Positions 1 to 6,156 of a DNA stretch of 6,242 nucleotides are shown here, one piece after another. The position numbers and the translations under genes are program-made. The notes under the pieces are model-generated. The model saw only the letters and a program-made list of their open reading frames with translations. It was not told the DNA's origin and made no database searches. Each line of letters starts with the position of its first letter. Position 1 is the stretch's first letter. The stretch lies in NCBI GenBank assembly GCA_003133345.1, contig PKXB01000015.1:1-6242 (forward strand), given 5' to 3'. Source of the stretch: Hyphomicrobiales bacterium. GTDB taxonomy: Bacteria > Pseudomonadota > Alphaproteobacteria > Rhizobiales > Xanthobacteraceae.

Positions 1-322
1 CTTCATCACCATTATGTGCGGGTTTAGGTATTCGGTACACACAGCGGGATTTCCATCGCCAAAATGCAGCGAAGCCTTTGCGATGCCAACGCACGATCGT
101 CTCAGGCCTTAAAATCGTTATGGCGTCAAGGATGCGCGGAAAGCCACGATAGAGCCATACGAACAGAGCGCGATCGATCCAGGTCAAACATAGCCGACGT
201 GGCGTACGCTGCTGCAGGACGTTGAGTTGATGCCGCAGCACCAGGACTTCGGCTTCAAGCCGTCGTCGCGACTTGAAACAGTCGCACAGCACGCGGACGA
301 AAAGGAAGGCAATAGCGAACAT
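1..322 (-). pseudogene. N-terminal part of an integrase-core (rve-type) transposase, cut by the window edge and probably a remnant
   Basis: Reading leftward from the ATG at 322-320, an open frame runs to the window edge (about 107 codons). The product begins MFAIAFLFVRVLCDCFKSRR. It continues with LEAEVLVLRHQLNVLQQR, then IDRALFVWLYRG, then LRPETIVRWHRKGFAAFWRW and KSR. This is the N-terminal pattern of DDE/integrase-core transposases: a hydrophobic start, LxAExLxLRxQLxVL, and PETxxxWHRxGFxxxWxWKSR, a helix-turn-helix-like segment before the rve catalytic domain. In relatives as I recall them, WKSR is followed by a GRP-type segment. Here it is followed by CVYRIPKPAHNGDE, which does not fit, suggesting a deletion, frameshift or junction near position 45. 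The DDE catalytic residues would lie outside the window. No clear Shine-Dalgarno precedes the ATG, and an in-frame stop lies at 361-359. Family assignment is fairly sure; intactness cannot be judged. Confidence 0.62.
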
Positions 323-490
323 CCAGCAATCATGTTCTGATTCGCCGGCGATCGCGAATCAAATGGATGGAGTTTTCGGAACCGACAGGGGTCACAGACC
401 GACAAGAAACGCATGAGATGGCCTAGCGGACACACGACTTGCCGCCGCCAATTTGACGATCAAATCCCGGATAAGCGTTGATTGAGCATT
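323..490. other. Intergenic stretch between the adaptor stop and the transposase remnant
   Basis: I find no convincing gene here. An 83-codon minus-strand frame crosses 184-435, but it overlaps the transposase frame, is rich in Ser and Cys, and has no recognisable motif. The right part holds a compact inverted repeat, ATTTGA (451-456) and TCAAAT (460-465) around CGA, abutting the hairpin at 465-500. In permease-adaptor operons of this kind a TolC-like outer-membrane factor gene often follows, but none starts in this stretch. Confidence 0.5.
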
Positions 491-500
491 CTATCCGGGA
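465..500 (-). terminator. Inverted repeat enclosing the adaptor stop codon; possible terminator of the efflux operon
   Basis: TCCCGGATA at 465-473 is the exact reverse complement of TATCCGGGA at 492-500, leaving an 18-nt loop. The adaptor stop (TAG, 493-491) lies at the loop/stem boundary, so the hairpin would form across the 3' end of the coding region. On the minus strand only a short TTTG follows the stem, and the loop is large, so it is a weak intrinsic terminator at best. It could instead protect the mRNA 3' end or be an old recombination boundary. Confidence 0.35.
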
Positions 501-1696
501 GGCTTGCCTTGCACCCGCTTCGCAGCCGCTGTCTCGGGCATTCCCGGTGCGCCAGCAACACGTACCTGGTCGCCTGATGCGATCCCGTCCGGCGGGTCCG
601 CGATCACCAAATCGTCGGCGGAAAGGCCCGATGCGATCTCGACCTCCTTGCCCAGATCGCGTGAGATCGTCACCACCTTGAGCACGATGCGATCGTCAGC
701 GCCGACCGTTGCGACGCGCAATCCGCTTTGATCGAAAATCAGCGCACTCGCCGGCACGTTGATGGCCGTCTCCGGTGGCGGCAGCGCGAGATGCACATTG
801 GCGAAAGCACCGGTCATCAGTTCGCCGCTGGCGTTGTCGATGACCAGCAGCATCCGCGTCGTGCCGGAGCCGATATCGACTGACTGCGCGGAGGCCTCGA
901 CGGTCGCGGCAAAATTCCGTCCCGGATATTCTGGAACCGAGATCTGCGCCTTGGTGCCGACCTTGATGCTCGGCACGTAGCTTTGCGGAACATTGATATA
1001 GCCCCGCAATTTGGCGGTGTCAGAAACCACGAACAAAGCCGGCCCGCCGCCCGATCCGGCGTTGATCAGAGCGCCCACGTCGGTGGCGCGCGCCGTCACC
1101 AGCCCGTCGAACGGCGCCGTGATGCGCTTGTATTTCTCCAGCACCCGCAAGCGATCGAGATTGGCCTGCATTGACTTGAGCAAACCATGCTTGTTGGCGG
1201 CATCGGCTGTCCTCTGGTCGATATCCTGCCTCGACGCCGAACCTGACTGGATCAACGACTGCCCTCGCTCCAGCGTCGCCTTGGAGAGCGTGGCATTGGC
1301 CTGCGCGCTGCTGACATCAGCTTCGGCCTGCATGATCTGCTGGTCGAGATCGGGCGCATCGATTTCGGCGAGAAGCTGTCCGGCCTTCACCGGCGTGCCG
1401 ATATCGACCTTCCACTCCTTGATATAGCCGCTGACGCGGGCAAACAGCTGCGCCTGCGAATAGGCTTCCAACCGGCCGGGAAGATCGATCGCCGACGCTC
1501 GGCCGCGGATATCGGGCTTTGCCACGGCCACTACCGGGAGCGCCTGACTTTCGGTCCATTCGCTCAAGCGGGCATCGGCCATTTTGCGCGTAGTGATGCC
1601 CTGCACCACGATGATGGCGGCGAGGGCGGCCACCGCAATCGCGGTGATGCGCAGCCCTCGACGCGACAAAACGGGTCGTGCCGGATCAGGCAACAT
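491..1696 (-). CDS. RND efflux system periplasmic adaptor subunit (HlyD/MFP family)
   Basis: This membrane-fusion protein (401 aa) would bridge the inner-membrane RND permease to an outer-membrane channel. Residues 14-34 form one N-terminal membrane anchor; there is no lipobox cysteine. The first lipoyl half (about 82-114) contains ARVSGYIKEWKVDIGTPVKA and LLAEIDAPDL. An alpha-hairpin spans about 115-188, and the second lipoyl half (about 190-226) contains RITAPFDGLVTARATDVGAL. A beta-barrel follows (about 229-305, with GAFANVHLALP at its end), then a membrane-proximal domain (310-380). The hairpin tip keeps the R-x3-L-x6-S channel-docking motif (R144, L148, S155). I chose the ATG at 1696 because GGAGAG lies just upstream and the anchor then sits at the usual place; a TTG at 1747 would add 17 residues without an obvious signal. 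It overlaps the permease gene by 11 nt, implying co-transcription and coupled translation. Substrate is unknown; the family call is secure. Confidence 0.93.
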   Translation of the reverse strand: MLPDPARPVLSRRGLRITAIAVAALAAIIVVQGITTRKMADARLSEWTESQALPVVAVAKPDIRGRASAIDLPGRLEAYSQAQLFARVSGYIKEWKVDIGTPVKAGQLLAEIDAPDLDQQIMQAEADVSSAQANATLSKATLERGQSLIQSGSASRQDIDQRTADAANKHGLLKSMQANLDRLRVLEKYKRITAPFDGLVTARATDVGALINAGSGGGPALFVVSDTAKLRGYINVPQSYVPSIKVGTKAQISVPEYPGRNFAATVEASAQSVDIGSGTTRMLLVIDNASGELMTGAFANVHLALPPPETAINVPASALIFDQSGLRVATVGADDRIVLKVVTISRDLGKEVEIASGLSADDLVIADPPDGIASGDQVRVAGAPGMPETAAAKRVQGKPPG

Positions 1697-4600
1697 GCGG
1701 CTCTCCGAGCGCTGGGGCGTGGGACTTGTTTTCGCGTCTGTGCACAAGACTAAAGACGACCGGCACGAACATCAATGTCGCAATCGTAGCAAATATCAGA
1801 CCACCGACGACCGCGCGCCCCAGTGGGGCGTTTTGTTCGCCGCCCTCTCCGAGGCCGAGCGCCATCGGAGCCATGCCGATGATCATGGCCAGCGCCGTCA
1901 TCAAAACCGGGCGGAAGCGCACAAACCCCGCCTCAATCGCGGCCTGCGCCGGATCGCCTAGCTCCGCCAGACGTTCGCGCGCGAAGCTGATGACCAGCAC
2001 ACTGTTGGCGGTGGCGACGCCCATACACATGATGGCGCCGGTGAGCGCAGGGACCGACAACGTCGTCCCCGTGGCAAACAACGTCCAGACGATGCCGGCG
2101 AGCGCTGCCGGCAGCGCGGTGACGATAACGAACGGATCGCCCCAGGACTGGAAATTGACCACGATCAGCAGATAGATCAGCACGATGGCGCCGAGCAGGC
2201 CGAACAGCAGTCCGCCAAAAGCACTGTTCATTGTTCTGACTTGCCCGAGCAGAACGACCTGCGCGCCTTTCGGCACGTTCTGCGCGCTCTCGTCCACGAT
2301 CTTCTCCACGTCGGCTGCCACCGCGCCGAGATCGCGCCCTTGTGTGGTGCCGTAAATCTGGATCATCGACTGGATGTTGTATTGCGAGATCGAGGCGCTT
2401 CTGGCCACGCGGCTGACGTTGGCGATGGCGCCGAGCGTCTGCGATGGCGCGCCGGCCGCCGTAATCGGCAGGTTCTTCAGGGCGGCCAACGTGTCGACTT
2501 GGTATTGCGGGGTCTGCATCACGATCGGATAGGACACGCCGTTATCGGGATTGAGCCAAAAGGTCGGCGCGACCTGGCTGCTACCGGCTAGATTAATGAC
2601 CAAACTGTTGGTCACATCGCGTTCGGTGACGCCGACATACTGGGCGCGCGTCCGGTCGACGTCGACATTAAAGCCCGGGCCACTCAAAGACTGTTGAATG
2701 CGTGCATCGACCAAGCCCGCGACATGCCGAAGCCGGCGCAACAGCTCTTGCGCGTAGGCATAATTCGCCGTGAGATCCGGGCCGCGAATCTGCAGGTCGA
2801 TCGGAGCGGGGGCGCCGAAGTTCAAAATCTGACTGATGATGTCCGCCGGCAGGAACGAGAACGTCACCCCTGGAAAACGGTTCGGCAATTCCTCGCGCAA
2901 GGTTCGGACATAGTCGGCCGTCGGCCGTTGATCGTGCCTGAGCTTGATCTGGATGTCCCCGTCCTGCGTACCGATGGTGCCGGTGTTGTTGTAGGTCATG
3001 TTGATACCGCTGCCGGGCATCCCGATATTGTCGACCACCGTAGCGAGTTCGTGCGCCGGAATGATCTGCCGAATCGCCTTCTCGATGTCGGCGAATTGAT
3101 TGGCGCTTTCCTCGACGCGAGTGCCGACCCGCGTGCGCGCGTGCACCAGAATCTGTCCGGCATCCACCGAGGGGAAGAAGTCGCGGCCCAAGAATGGCGT
3201 CAGCGCGAACGAGCAAATCACGAAGACCAGGAAACCGGCAATGAATATGGCGCGCCGACCGAGCGCCATCGTCAACAGTTCGCGATAGCCGAGACGAAAA
3301 CGTTCGAAGCGGGCCTCAAAGCCGCGCTGAAAACGCACCAGCGGATTGCGCGAGGGCGCCAATGGGCCGTCCAGACCATGCAGGTCGGTATGGGAAGCAT
3401 GCTTGCGCAGCAGATAGTTCGCCATCGTCGGCACCAGCGTGCGCGATAGGATGAAGGAACAGGCCATCGCCGACATCACCGCTTCGGCCATCGGCACGAA
3501 CAGGAAGCGTGCCACGCCCTGCAGAAAGAACATCGGCACGAACACGATGCAGATGCACAGCAGCGACACGAAAGCCGGCGTCACGATCTGCGCGGCGCCG
3601 TCCATGATGGCGGGTTCGACTTCCTTGCCCTGCTCGAGATGCCAATTGATGTTCTCGATCGTCACGGTGGCGTCGTCGACCAGAATGCCGACCGCCAGCG
3701 CAAGCCCGCCCAGCGTCATGATGTTGAGCGTTTCGCCGAGAGCGGCGAGCGTAGCGATCGAGCCCAGCACGGAGAGCGGGATCGAGGTCGCGATGATGAC
3801 GGTCGAGCGCCAGCTGCCGAGGAAGAGCAGTATCATGAGGCTAGTGAGCGCGGCCGCGATGACGCCTTCGTGGATGACGCTGCTGACTGCGGCGCTGACA
3901 AACACCGACTGATCGCCGATTTCCAAGATATTGAGATTGCTCGGCAGGCCGGACTTGATGTCCGCGACCTTTTGCTTGATGCCGGCGATGATGTCGAGCG
4001 TCGACACTGAGCCGTTCTTGAGCACCTGCATCAGCACCGAACGGTTGCCCTCGACATGCACGATGTTGGTTTGCGGCGGATTGCCGTCGCGGACATGGGC
4101 GACGTCGCGGATATAGACCATCGCGCCGCCGACGCTTTTGATCGGCAAGTCGCCTAGTTCCGCGATCACCGAGGGCGCGTTGTTGAGCTGGATCGTGTAT
4201 TCCGAATTGCCAATCTTCTGGGTGCCGACCGGCGTGATCAGATTCTGGTTCGACAGCGCGTTGGCGATGTCCTGGCCGGACAGGCCGCGCGCCTGCATTG
4301 CTTCCGAATCGAGGTCGATCTGCACCTGACGCAGCTTGCCGCCATAGGGCAGCGGAATGGCGGCGCCCGGTACGGTGACCAGCGGCGTGCGCACGATATT
4401 GAGGCCGAGGTCGGCGAGCGCCTGTTCCGACAGGCCGGAGCCCGACAAAGCGAGCTGGATGATCGGAACGGTCGAGGCGTTATAATTCAGGATGAGTGGC
4501 GGCGTGGCGCCGGGCGGCAGTTGCTTGAGCTGCGTCTGTGAAACGGCAGTGATCTGCGCGTTGGCGATGCGAATATCGACGTTCGGCTGGAAGAATACTT

Positions 4601-4880
4601 TGATGATGCCGAGACCGTTGTATGAAGTGGCCTCGATATGTTCGATGTCGTTGACGGTCGTGGTCAGTCCACGCTGGGCCTGGGTCGTAATGCGGCCGGC
4701 CATCAGATCCGGCTGCAGGCCGGTGTACTGCCAGATGATGGCGATCACCGGGATTCTGATATCCGGAAAGATATCGACGGGCGTGCGCAGGGCAGCGAGC
4801 GGACCGACGATGAGGATGACCAGGGCGAGGACGACGAAGGTATAGGGGCGCCGCAGGGCGATGCGGACGATGGCAATCAT
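1686..4880 (-). CDS. RND efflux transporter permease subunit (AcrB-like inner-membrane pump)
   Basis: This proton-driven inner-membrane pump (1064 aa, the family's usual length, no frameshift) should work as a trimer with the downstream adaptor. TM1 is about 12-32. The first porter/docking domain spans about 35-330 (YTGLQPDLMAGRITTQAQR, TTTVNDIEHIE). TM2-TM6 lie in about 334-490, TM7 in 543-563, the second periplasmic domain in about 565-880 and TM8-TM12 in 886-1045. TM4 carries the relay aspartates D402 and D403 in GILVDDATVTIEN. TM11 keeps R988 and T995, matching AcrB R971 and T978. TM10 reads GVATANSVLVISFARE: the position of AcrB Lys940 is Ala958. Metal-exporter (CzcA/CusA) signatures are not evident, so an organic or drug-like substrate is more likely, but none can be named. 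I chose the ATG at 4880, where the typical MIAIVRIALRRPYTF start begins and GAGGGAG lies upstream; a GTG at 4961 would add 27 residues of unrelated character. First gene of the operon. Confidence 0.95.
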   Translation of the reverse strand: MIAIVRIALRRPYTFVVLALVILIVGPLAALRTPVDIFPDIRIPVIAIIWQYTGLQPDLMAGRITTQAQRGLTTTVNDIEHIEATSYNGLGIIKVFFQPNVDIRIANAQITAVSQTQLKQLPPGATPPLILNYNASTVPIIQLALSGSGLSEQALADLGLNIVRTPLVTVPGAAIPLPYGGKLRQVQIDLDSEAMQARGLSGQDIANALSNQNLITPVGTQKIGNSEYTIQLNNAPSVIAELGDLPIKSVGGAMVYIRDVAHVRDGNPPQTNIVHVEGNRSVLMQVLKNGSVSTLDIIAGIKQKVADIKSGLPSNLNILEIGDQSVFVSAAVSSVIHEGVIAAALTSLMILLFLGSWRSTVIIATSIPLSVLGSIATLAALGETLNIMTLGGLALAVGILVDDATVTIENINWHLEQGKEVEPAIMDGAAQIVTPAFVSLLCICIVFVPMFFLQGVARFLFVPMAEAVMSAMACSFILSRTLVPTMANYLLRKHASHTDLHGLDGPLAPSRNPLVRFQRGFEARFERFRLGYRELLTMALGRRAIFIAGFLVFVICSFALTPFLGRDFFPSVDAGQILVHARTRVGTRVEESANQFADIEKAIRQIIPAHELATVVDNIGMPGSGINMTYNNTGTIGTQDGDIQIKLRHDQRPTADYVRTLREELPNRFPGVTFSFLPADIISQILNFGAPAPIDLQIRGPDLTANYAYAQELLRRLRHVAGLVDARIQQSLSGPGFNVDVDRTRAQYVGVTERDVTNSLVINLAGSSQVAPTFWLNPDNGVSYPIVMQTPQYQVDTLAALKNLPITAAGAPSQTLGAIANVSRVARSASISQYNIQSMIQIYGTTQGRDLGAVAADVEKIVDESAQNVPKGAQVVLLGQVRTMNSAFGGLLFGLLGAIVLIYLLIVVNFQSWGDPFVIVTALPAALAGIVWTLFATGTTLSVPALTGAIMCMGVATANSVLVISFARERLAELGDPAQAAIEAGFVRFRPVLMTALAMIIGMAPMALGLGEGGEQNAPLGRAVVGGLIFATIATLMFVPVVFSLVHRRENKSHAPALGEPHVA
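1701..1706 (-). promoter_or_regulatory. Shine-Dalgarno of the adaptor gene, inside the permease 3' end
   Basis: The minus strand reads GGAGAG here, four bases before the ATG at 1696-1694; its GGAG core is six bases from the start. It decides the start in favour of 1696 over the in-frame TTG at 1747 and places the adaptor's translation signal within the last codons of the permease. Confidence 0.6.
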
Positions 4881-4906
4881 GCGGTAGGGGCTCCCTCGGT
4901 CTTCAT
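4877..4906 (-). CDS. Possible nine-codon leader ORF overlapping the permease start
   Basis: The minus strand contains ATG at 4906-4904 followed by codons for MKTEGAPTA and a TGA at 4879-4877. The stop shares bases with the permease start as ATGA, the classic overlap of translationally coupled genes. An AGGACAGG-like stretch precedes the ATG, and the ORF spans the permease Shine-Dalgarno. The frame is open further upstream (from about 5068), so a longer product is formally possible, but it has no recognisable motif. At this length the arrangement could easily be chance. Confidence 0.15.
   Translation of the reverse strand: MKTEGAPTA
4891..4897 (-). promoter_or_regulatory. Shine-Dalgarno of the permease gene
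   Basis: The minus strand reads GAGGGAG, ten bases before the ATG at 4880-4878. The distance is slightly long but the match is strong, and it supports this start over the GTG at 4961. The site lies inside the nine-codon ORF at 4877-4906, so translation of that ORF would cross it. Confidence 0.5.
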
Positions 4907-4992
4907 CGGCGCCTGTCCTAGCACAGCCGCAAGTCGACGAGAACGACGCGTTGCGTTGCACAAAATGGTGTGAAACGGCGAGCCATTCGCCC

Positions 4993-5067
4993 TGTCCCTG
5001 CTCAAAATTCCTAAATTTAAAGAAATCCTTGAGTTTTCTTCAGCATTTAGAGTTTTGAGCAGGGACA
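4993..5067. repeat. 75-bp nested palindrome with perfect 15-bp terminal inverted repeats
   Basis: TGTCCCTGCTCAAAA at 4993-5007 is the exact reverse complement of TTTTGAGCAGGGACA at 5053-5067. Nested within are CTAAAT (5011-5016) with ATTTAG (5045-5050), and AAGAAA (5020-5025) with TTTCTT (5035-5040), leaving a nine-base loop. Folded, this gives about 27 paired positions with small internal loops. The ends read TG...CA, as in IS21-like and other integrase-type elements, and GAGCAGGGA-like motifs are, from memory, typical of IS21-family ends. No target-site duplication is visible (left flank ...TCGCCC, right flank ATATTT...). It may be a miniature or collapsed mobile-element relic, or a regulatory hairpin; a T-rich tract follows on the plus strand. 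Confidence 0.7.
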
Positions 5068-5163
5068 ATATTTTTGGATTTTTCTGTCGAAATGGAACTC
5101 ATCCAGTGGACGTCTCGCCGCTGCGAATCTTCAGTGGATGTGCTGAATCGGCAACAGCCAATA

Positions 5164-5213
5164 CGCCTGAGGCGGGCTATGGTATAGCCGAGATGGTTGA
5201 TCAATTGACCATC
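5164..5213. repeat. Cluster of three consecutive short inverted repeats upstream of the porin gene
   Basis: Three perfect or near-perfect palindromes lie almost end to end: CGCC (5164-5167) with GGCG (5171-5174) around TGA; GGCTAT (5175-5180) with ATAGCC (5184-5189) around GGT; and GATGGT (5192-5197) with ACCATC (5208-5213), whose interior TTGATCAATTGA is itself nearly palindromic. In RNA they would form serial small hairpins; in DNA they resemble operators for dimeric regulators. They lie 85-134 bases before the porin ATG. Confidence 0.5.
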
Positions 5214-5230
5214 GGATCTGTCGCCCAGCA

Positions 5231-5273
5231 TTTGCAATCATTGCAAACGGGTGTAGCGGTTCGGTCATTGCAA
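5231..5273. promoter_or_regulatory. TTGCAA-type boxes upstream of the porin gene; candidate operator
   Basis: TTTGCAA (5231-5237) and TTGCAAA (5241-5247) form a perfect seven-base inverted repeat around TCA. The nine-mer TCATTGCAA occurs at 5238-5246 and again at 5265-5273, 27 bases later. The boxes end 24 bases before the porin ATG, where a repressor could block initiation or overlap the promoter. The cognate regulator cannot be named from the sequence. Confidence 0.4.
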
Positions 5274-5297
5274 CAGGACTTAATTTGGGGTGGCTCC

Positions 5298-6041
5298 ATG
5301 AAGAAACTTGCGATCGCTATCACGGGTGTTGCCGCGCTGACCGGCTCAGCCATTGCCGCTGACATGCTGGTGAAGGCGCCGCTTGCGCCTGTGGTTCGGG
5401 CCGTGAGCTGGACCGGGTGCTATGTCGGCGCCGGCGGCGGCTATGGTATGTGGAATCAGGATAACCAGACCATTCTAACCGGGTCCGGGAGTGCGATCGA
5501 TCAGCAGCATACCGATGGCGGCCGCGGCTGGTTCGGCACCGGTCAGGTCGGCTGTGACTACCAGTTCGCTCCGAAATGGGTGGTCGGCGCGTTCGGCGAT
5601 TTCGACGTCAGCGATATCAAGGGCACCATGACCTTACCAGGTATCCCCTATCAGGGAGATGAGAAGGAGCGCTGGTCATGGGCGGTCGGTGCCCGTGCTG
5701 GCTACCTGCCGTGGGACACTCTCCTGCTCTTCGTGTCGGGAGGTTTTACGGAGGCGCGTTTCGGCGCGGTCAATTTTGTCGATACTGGCGGCGTTTCGAC
5801 CGGCATCAGCACTCAGGAGGCTACGTATAACGGCTGGTTCTTGGGCAGCGGTTACGAATACAAGCTCGATTGGATGCCGGGTCTGTTCTGGAAGACTGAG
5901 TATCGCTTTGCGGACTACGGTAGCCAGACTAATCCTACTGTATTTACCTTTAATGGCAGCCCGTTTATCTATTCGGTGGAATCCCACAAGTACGTTCAGA
6001 CCATCCGATCCGAGTTGGTCTACCGCTTCAACATTCACTGA
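5298..6041 (+). CDS. Outer-membrane beta-barrel protein, Omp25/Omp31-like porin family
   Basis: This small rhizobial outer-membrane protein (247 aa) has a Sec signal peptide: MKK, a hydrophobic stretch, then SAIA, with likely cleavage after A20 to give ADMLVKAP. The mature start, a proline-rich linker, then SWTGCYVGAGGGYG, is the hallmark of the Omp25/Omp31 group. An eight-stranded barrel is expected; strand-like stretches include GWFGTGQVGCDYQF, KWVVGAFGDFDVSDIKG, WSWAVGARAGYLP, TLLLFVSGGFTEARFG, GWFLGSGYEYKLD, FWKTEYRFADYG and VQTIRSELVYRFNIH. Cysteines C41 and C86 could pair. The last residue is His rather than the usual terminal Phe, though the YRF signature is nearby. The ATG at 5298 follows GGGG at 5287-5290. 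The frame is open upstream to 5055, but that extension would bury the signal peptide. The gene is divergent from the efflux operon and followed by a strong terminator, so it is probably monocistronic. Family roles are structural or stress-related; its exact function is unknown. Confidence 0.92.
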   Translation: MKKLAIAITGVAALTGSAIAADMLVKAPLAPVVRAVSWTGCYVGAGGGYGMWNQDNQTILTGSGSAIDQQHTDGGRGWFGTGQVGCDYQFAPKWVVGAFGDFDVSDIKGTMTLPGIPYQGDEKERWSWAVGARAGYLPWDTLLLFVSGGFTEARFGAVNFVDTGGVSTGISTQEATYNGWFLGSGYEYKLDWMPGLFWKTEYRFADYGSQTNPTVFTFNGSPFIYSVESHKYVQTIRSELVYRFNIH

Positions 6042-6084
6042 TGTGACGGTTGAATCGTCAGACATCTGATAGATCGAAGCGTTT

Positions 6085-6121
6085 GAGGCCTCGGCTTAAA
6101 TGCCGAGGCCTCTTATGCTTT
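6085..6121 (+). terminator. Intrinsic terminator of the porin gene
   Basis: GAGGCCTCGGC (6085-6095) pairs perfectly with GCCGAGGCCTC (6102-6112) around the six-base loop TTAAAT, giving an 11-bp GC-rich stem. TTATGCTTT follows, a broken T tract. It lies 43 bases after the porin stop. Its stem is stronger than its U tract. Confidence 0.8.
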
Positions 6122-6133
6122 AGGTCCTAAAGC
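6117..6133. repeat. 17-bp perfect palindrome between the two terminators
   Basis: GCTTTAGG (6117-6124) and CCTAAAGC (6126-6133) are exact reverse complements around a single central T. The one-base centre is too tight for a stable hairpin without opening the middle, so it resembles a DNA-binding site or a piece of an interspersed repeat more than a terminator. Its left arm overlaps the U tract of the porin terminator. Confidence 0.45.
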
Positions 6134-6156
6134 GTTGAACCAGTGAGCAGCGAAAA

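Larger units (their letters stand above)
4881..5297. other. Divergent intergenic region between the efflux operon and the porin gene
   Basis: These 417 bases must hold promoters for both the leftward efflux operon and the rightward porin gene. No well-matched -35/-10 pair can be named with confidence; TTGACC at 5205-5210 is the best -35-like hexamer for the porin but lacks a good -10. The middle (about 5004-5085) is clearly AT-rich compared with the flanking genes. Inverted repeats are unusually dense: GGCGA/TCGCC (4977-4981 with 4987-4991), the 75-bp nested palindrome at 4993-5067, the cluster at 5164-5213, and the TTGCAA boxes at 5231-5273. No local regulator gene is present in the window. 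Confidence 0.6.

Noticed and set aside
184..435. 83-codon minus-strand frame near the left edge
   Set aside because: It overlaps the transposase fragment in a different frame, has low-complexity Ser/Cys-rich content and no motif; the transposase frame explains the left part far better.
1697..1747. TTG start at 1747 for the adaptor
   Set aside because: It would increase the overlap with the permease to 62 nt; the ATG at 1696 has a good Shine-Dalgarno and suits the family N-terminus.
2241..3912. Several long plus-strand open frames opposite the permease (for example 2694-3449)
   Set aside because: They are antisense shadows of a well-supported, GC-rich permease gene, with His/Arg/Asp-rich products lacking domains.
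4881..4961. GTG start at 4961 for the permease
   Set aside because: The 27 extra residues (starting QRNASFSSTCG) do not resemble RND permease N-termini, and the ATG at 4880 gives the typical start with GAGGGAG upstream.
4993..5067. CRISPR-like or target-duplicated complete transposon
   Set aside because: There is a single inverted pair, not a spaced direct-repeat array; no target-site duplication flanks it and no transposase fits inside 75 bases.
5040..5237. 65-codon minus-strand frame through the intergenic palindromes
   Set aside because: No motif, no family resemblance, and it runs through inverted repeats; more likely chance open reading.
5055..5297. In-frame upstream extension of the porin gene by 81 codons
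   Set aside because: It would put the signal peptide in the middle of the protein, has no recognisable motif, and overlaps the right arm of the large palindrome and the inverted-repeat cluster; the ATG at 5298 has a purine-rich ribosome site and a normal signal peptide.
5298..6041. Porin as the outer-membrane channel of the RND pump
   Set aside because: It is a small Omp25/Omp31-type barrel with no TolC-like helical hairpins, and it is transcribed divergently.
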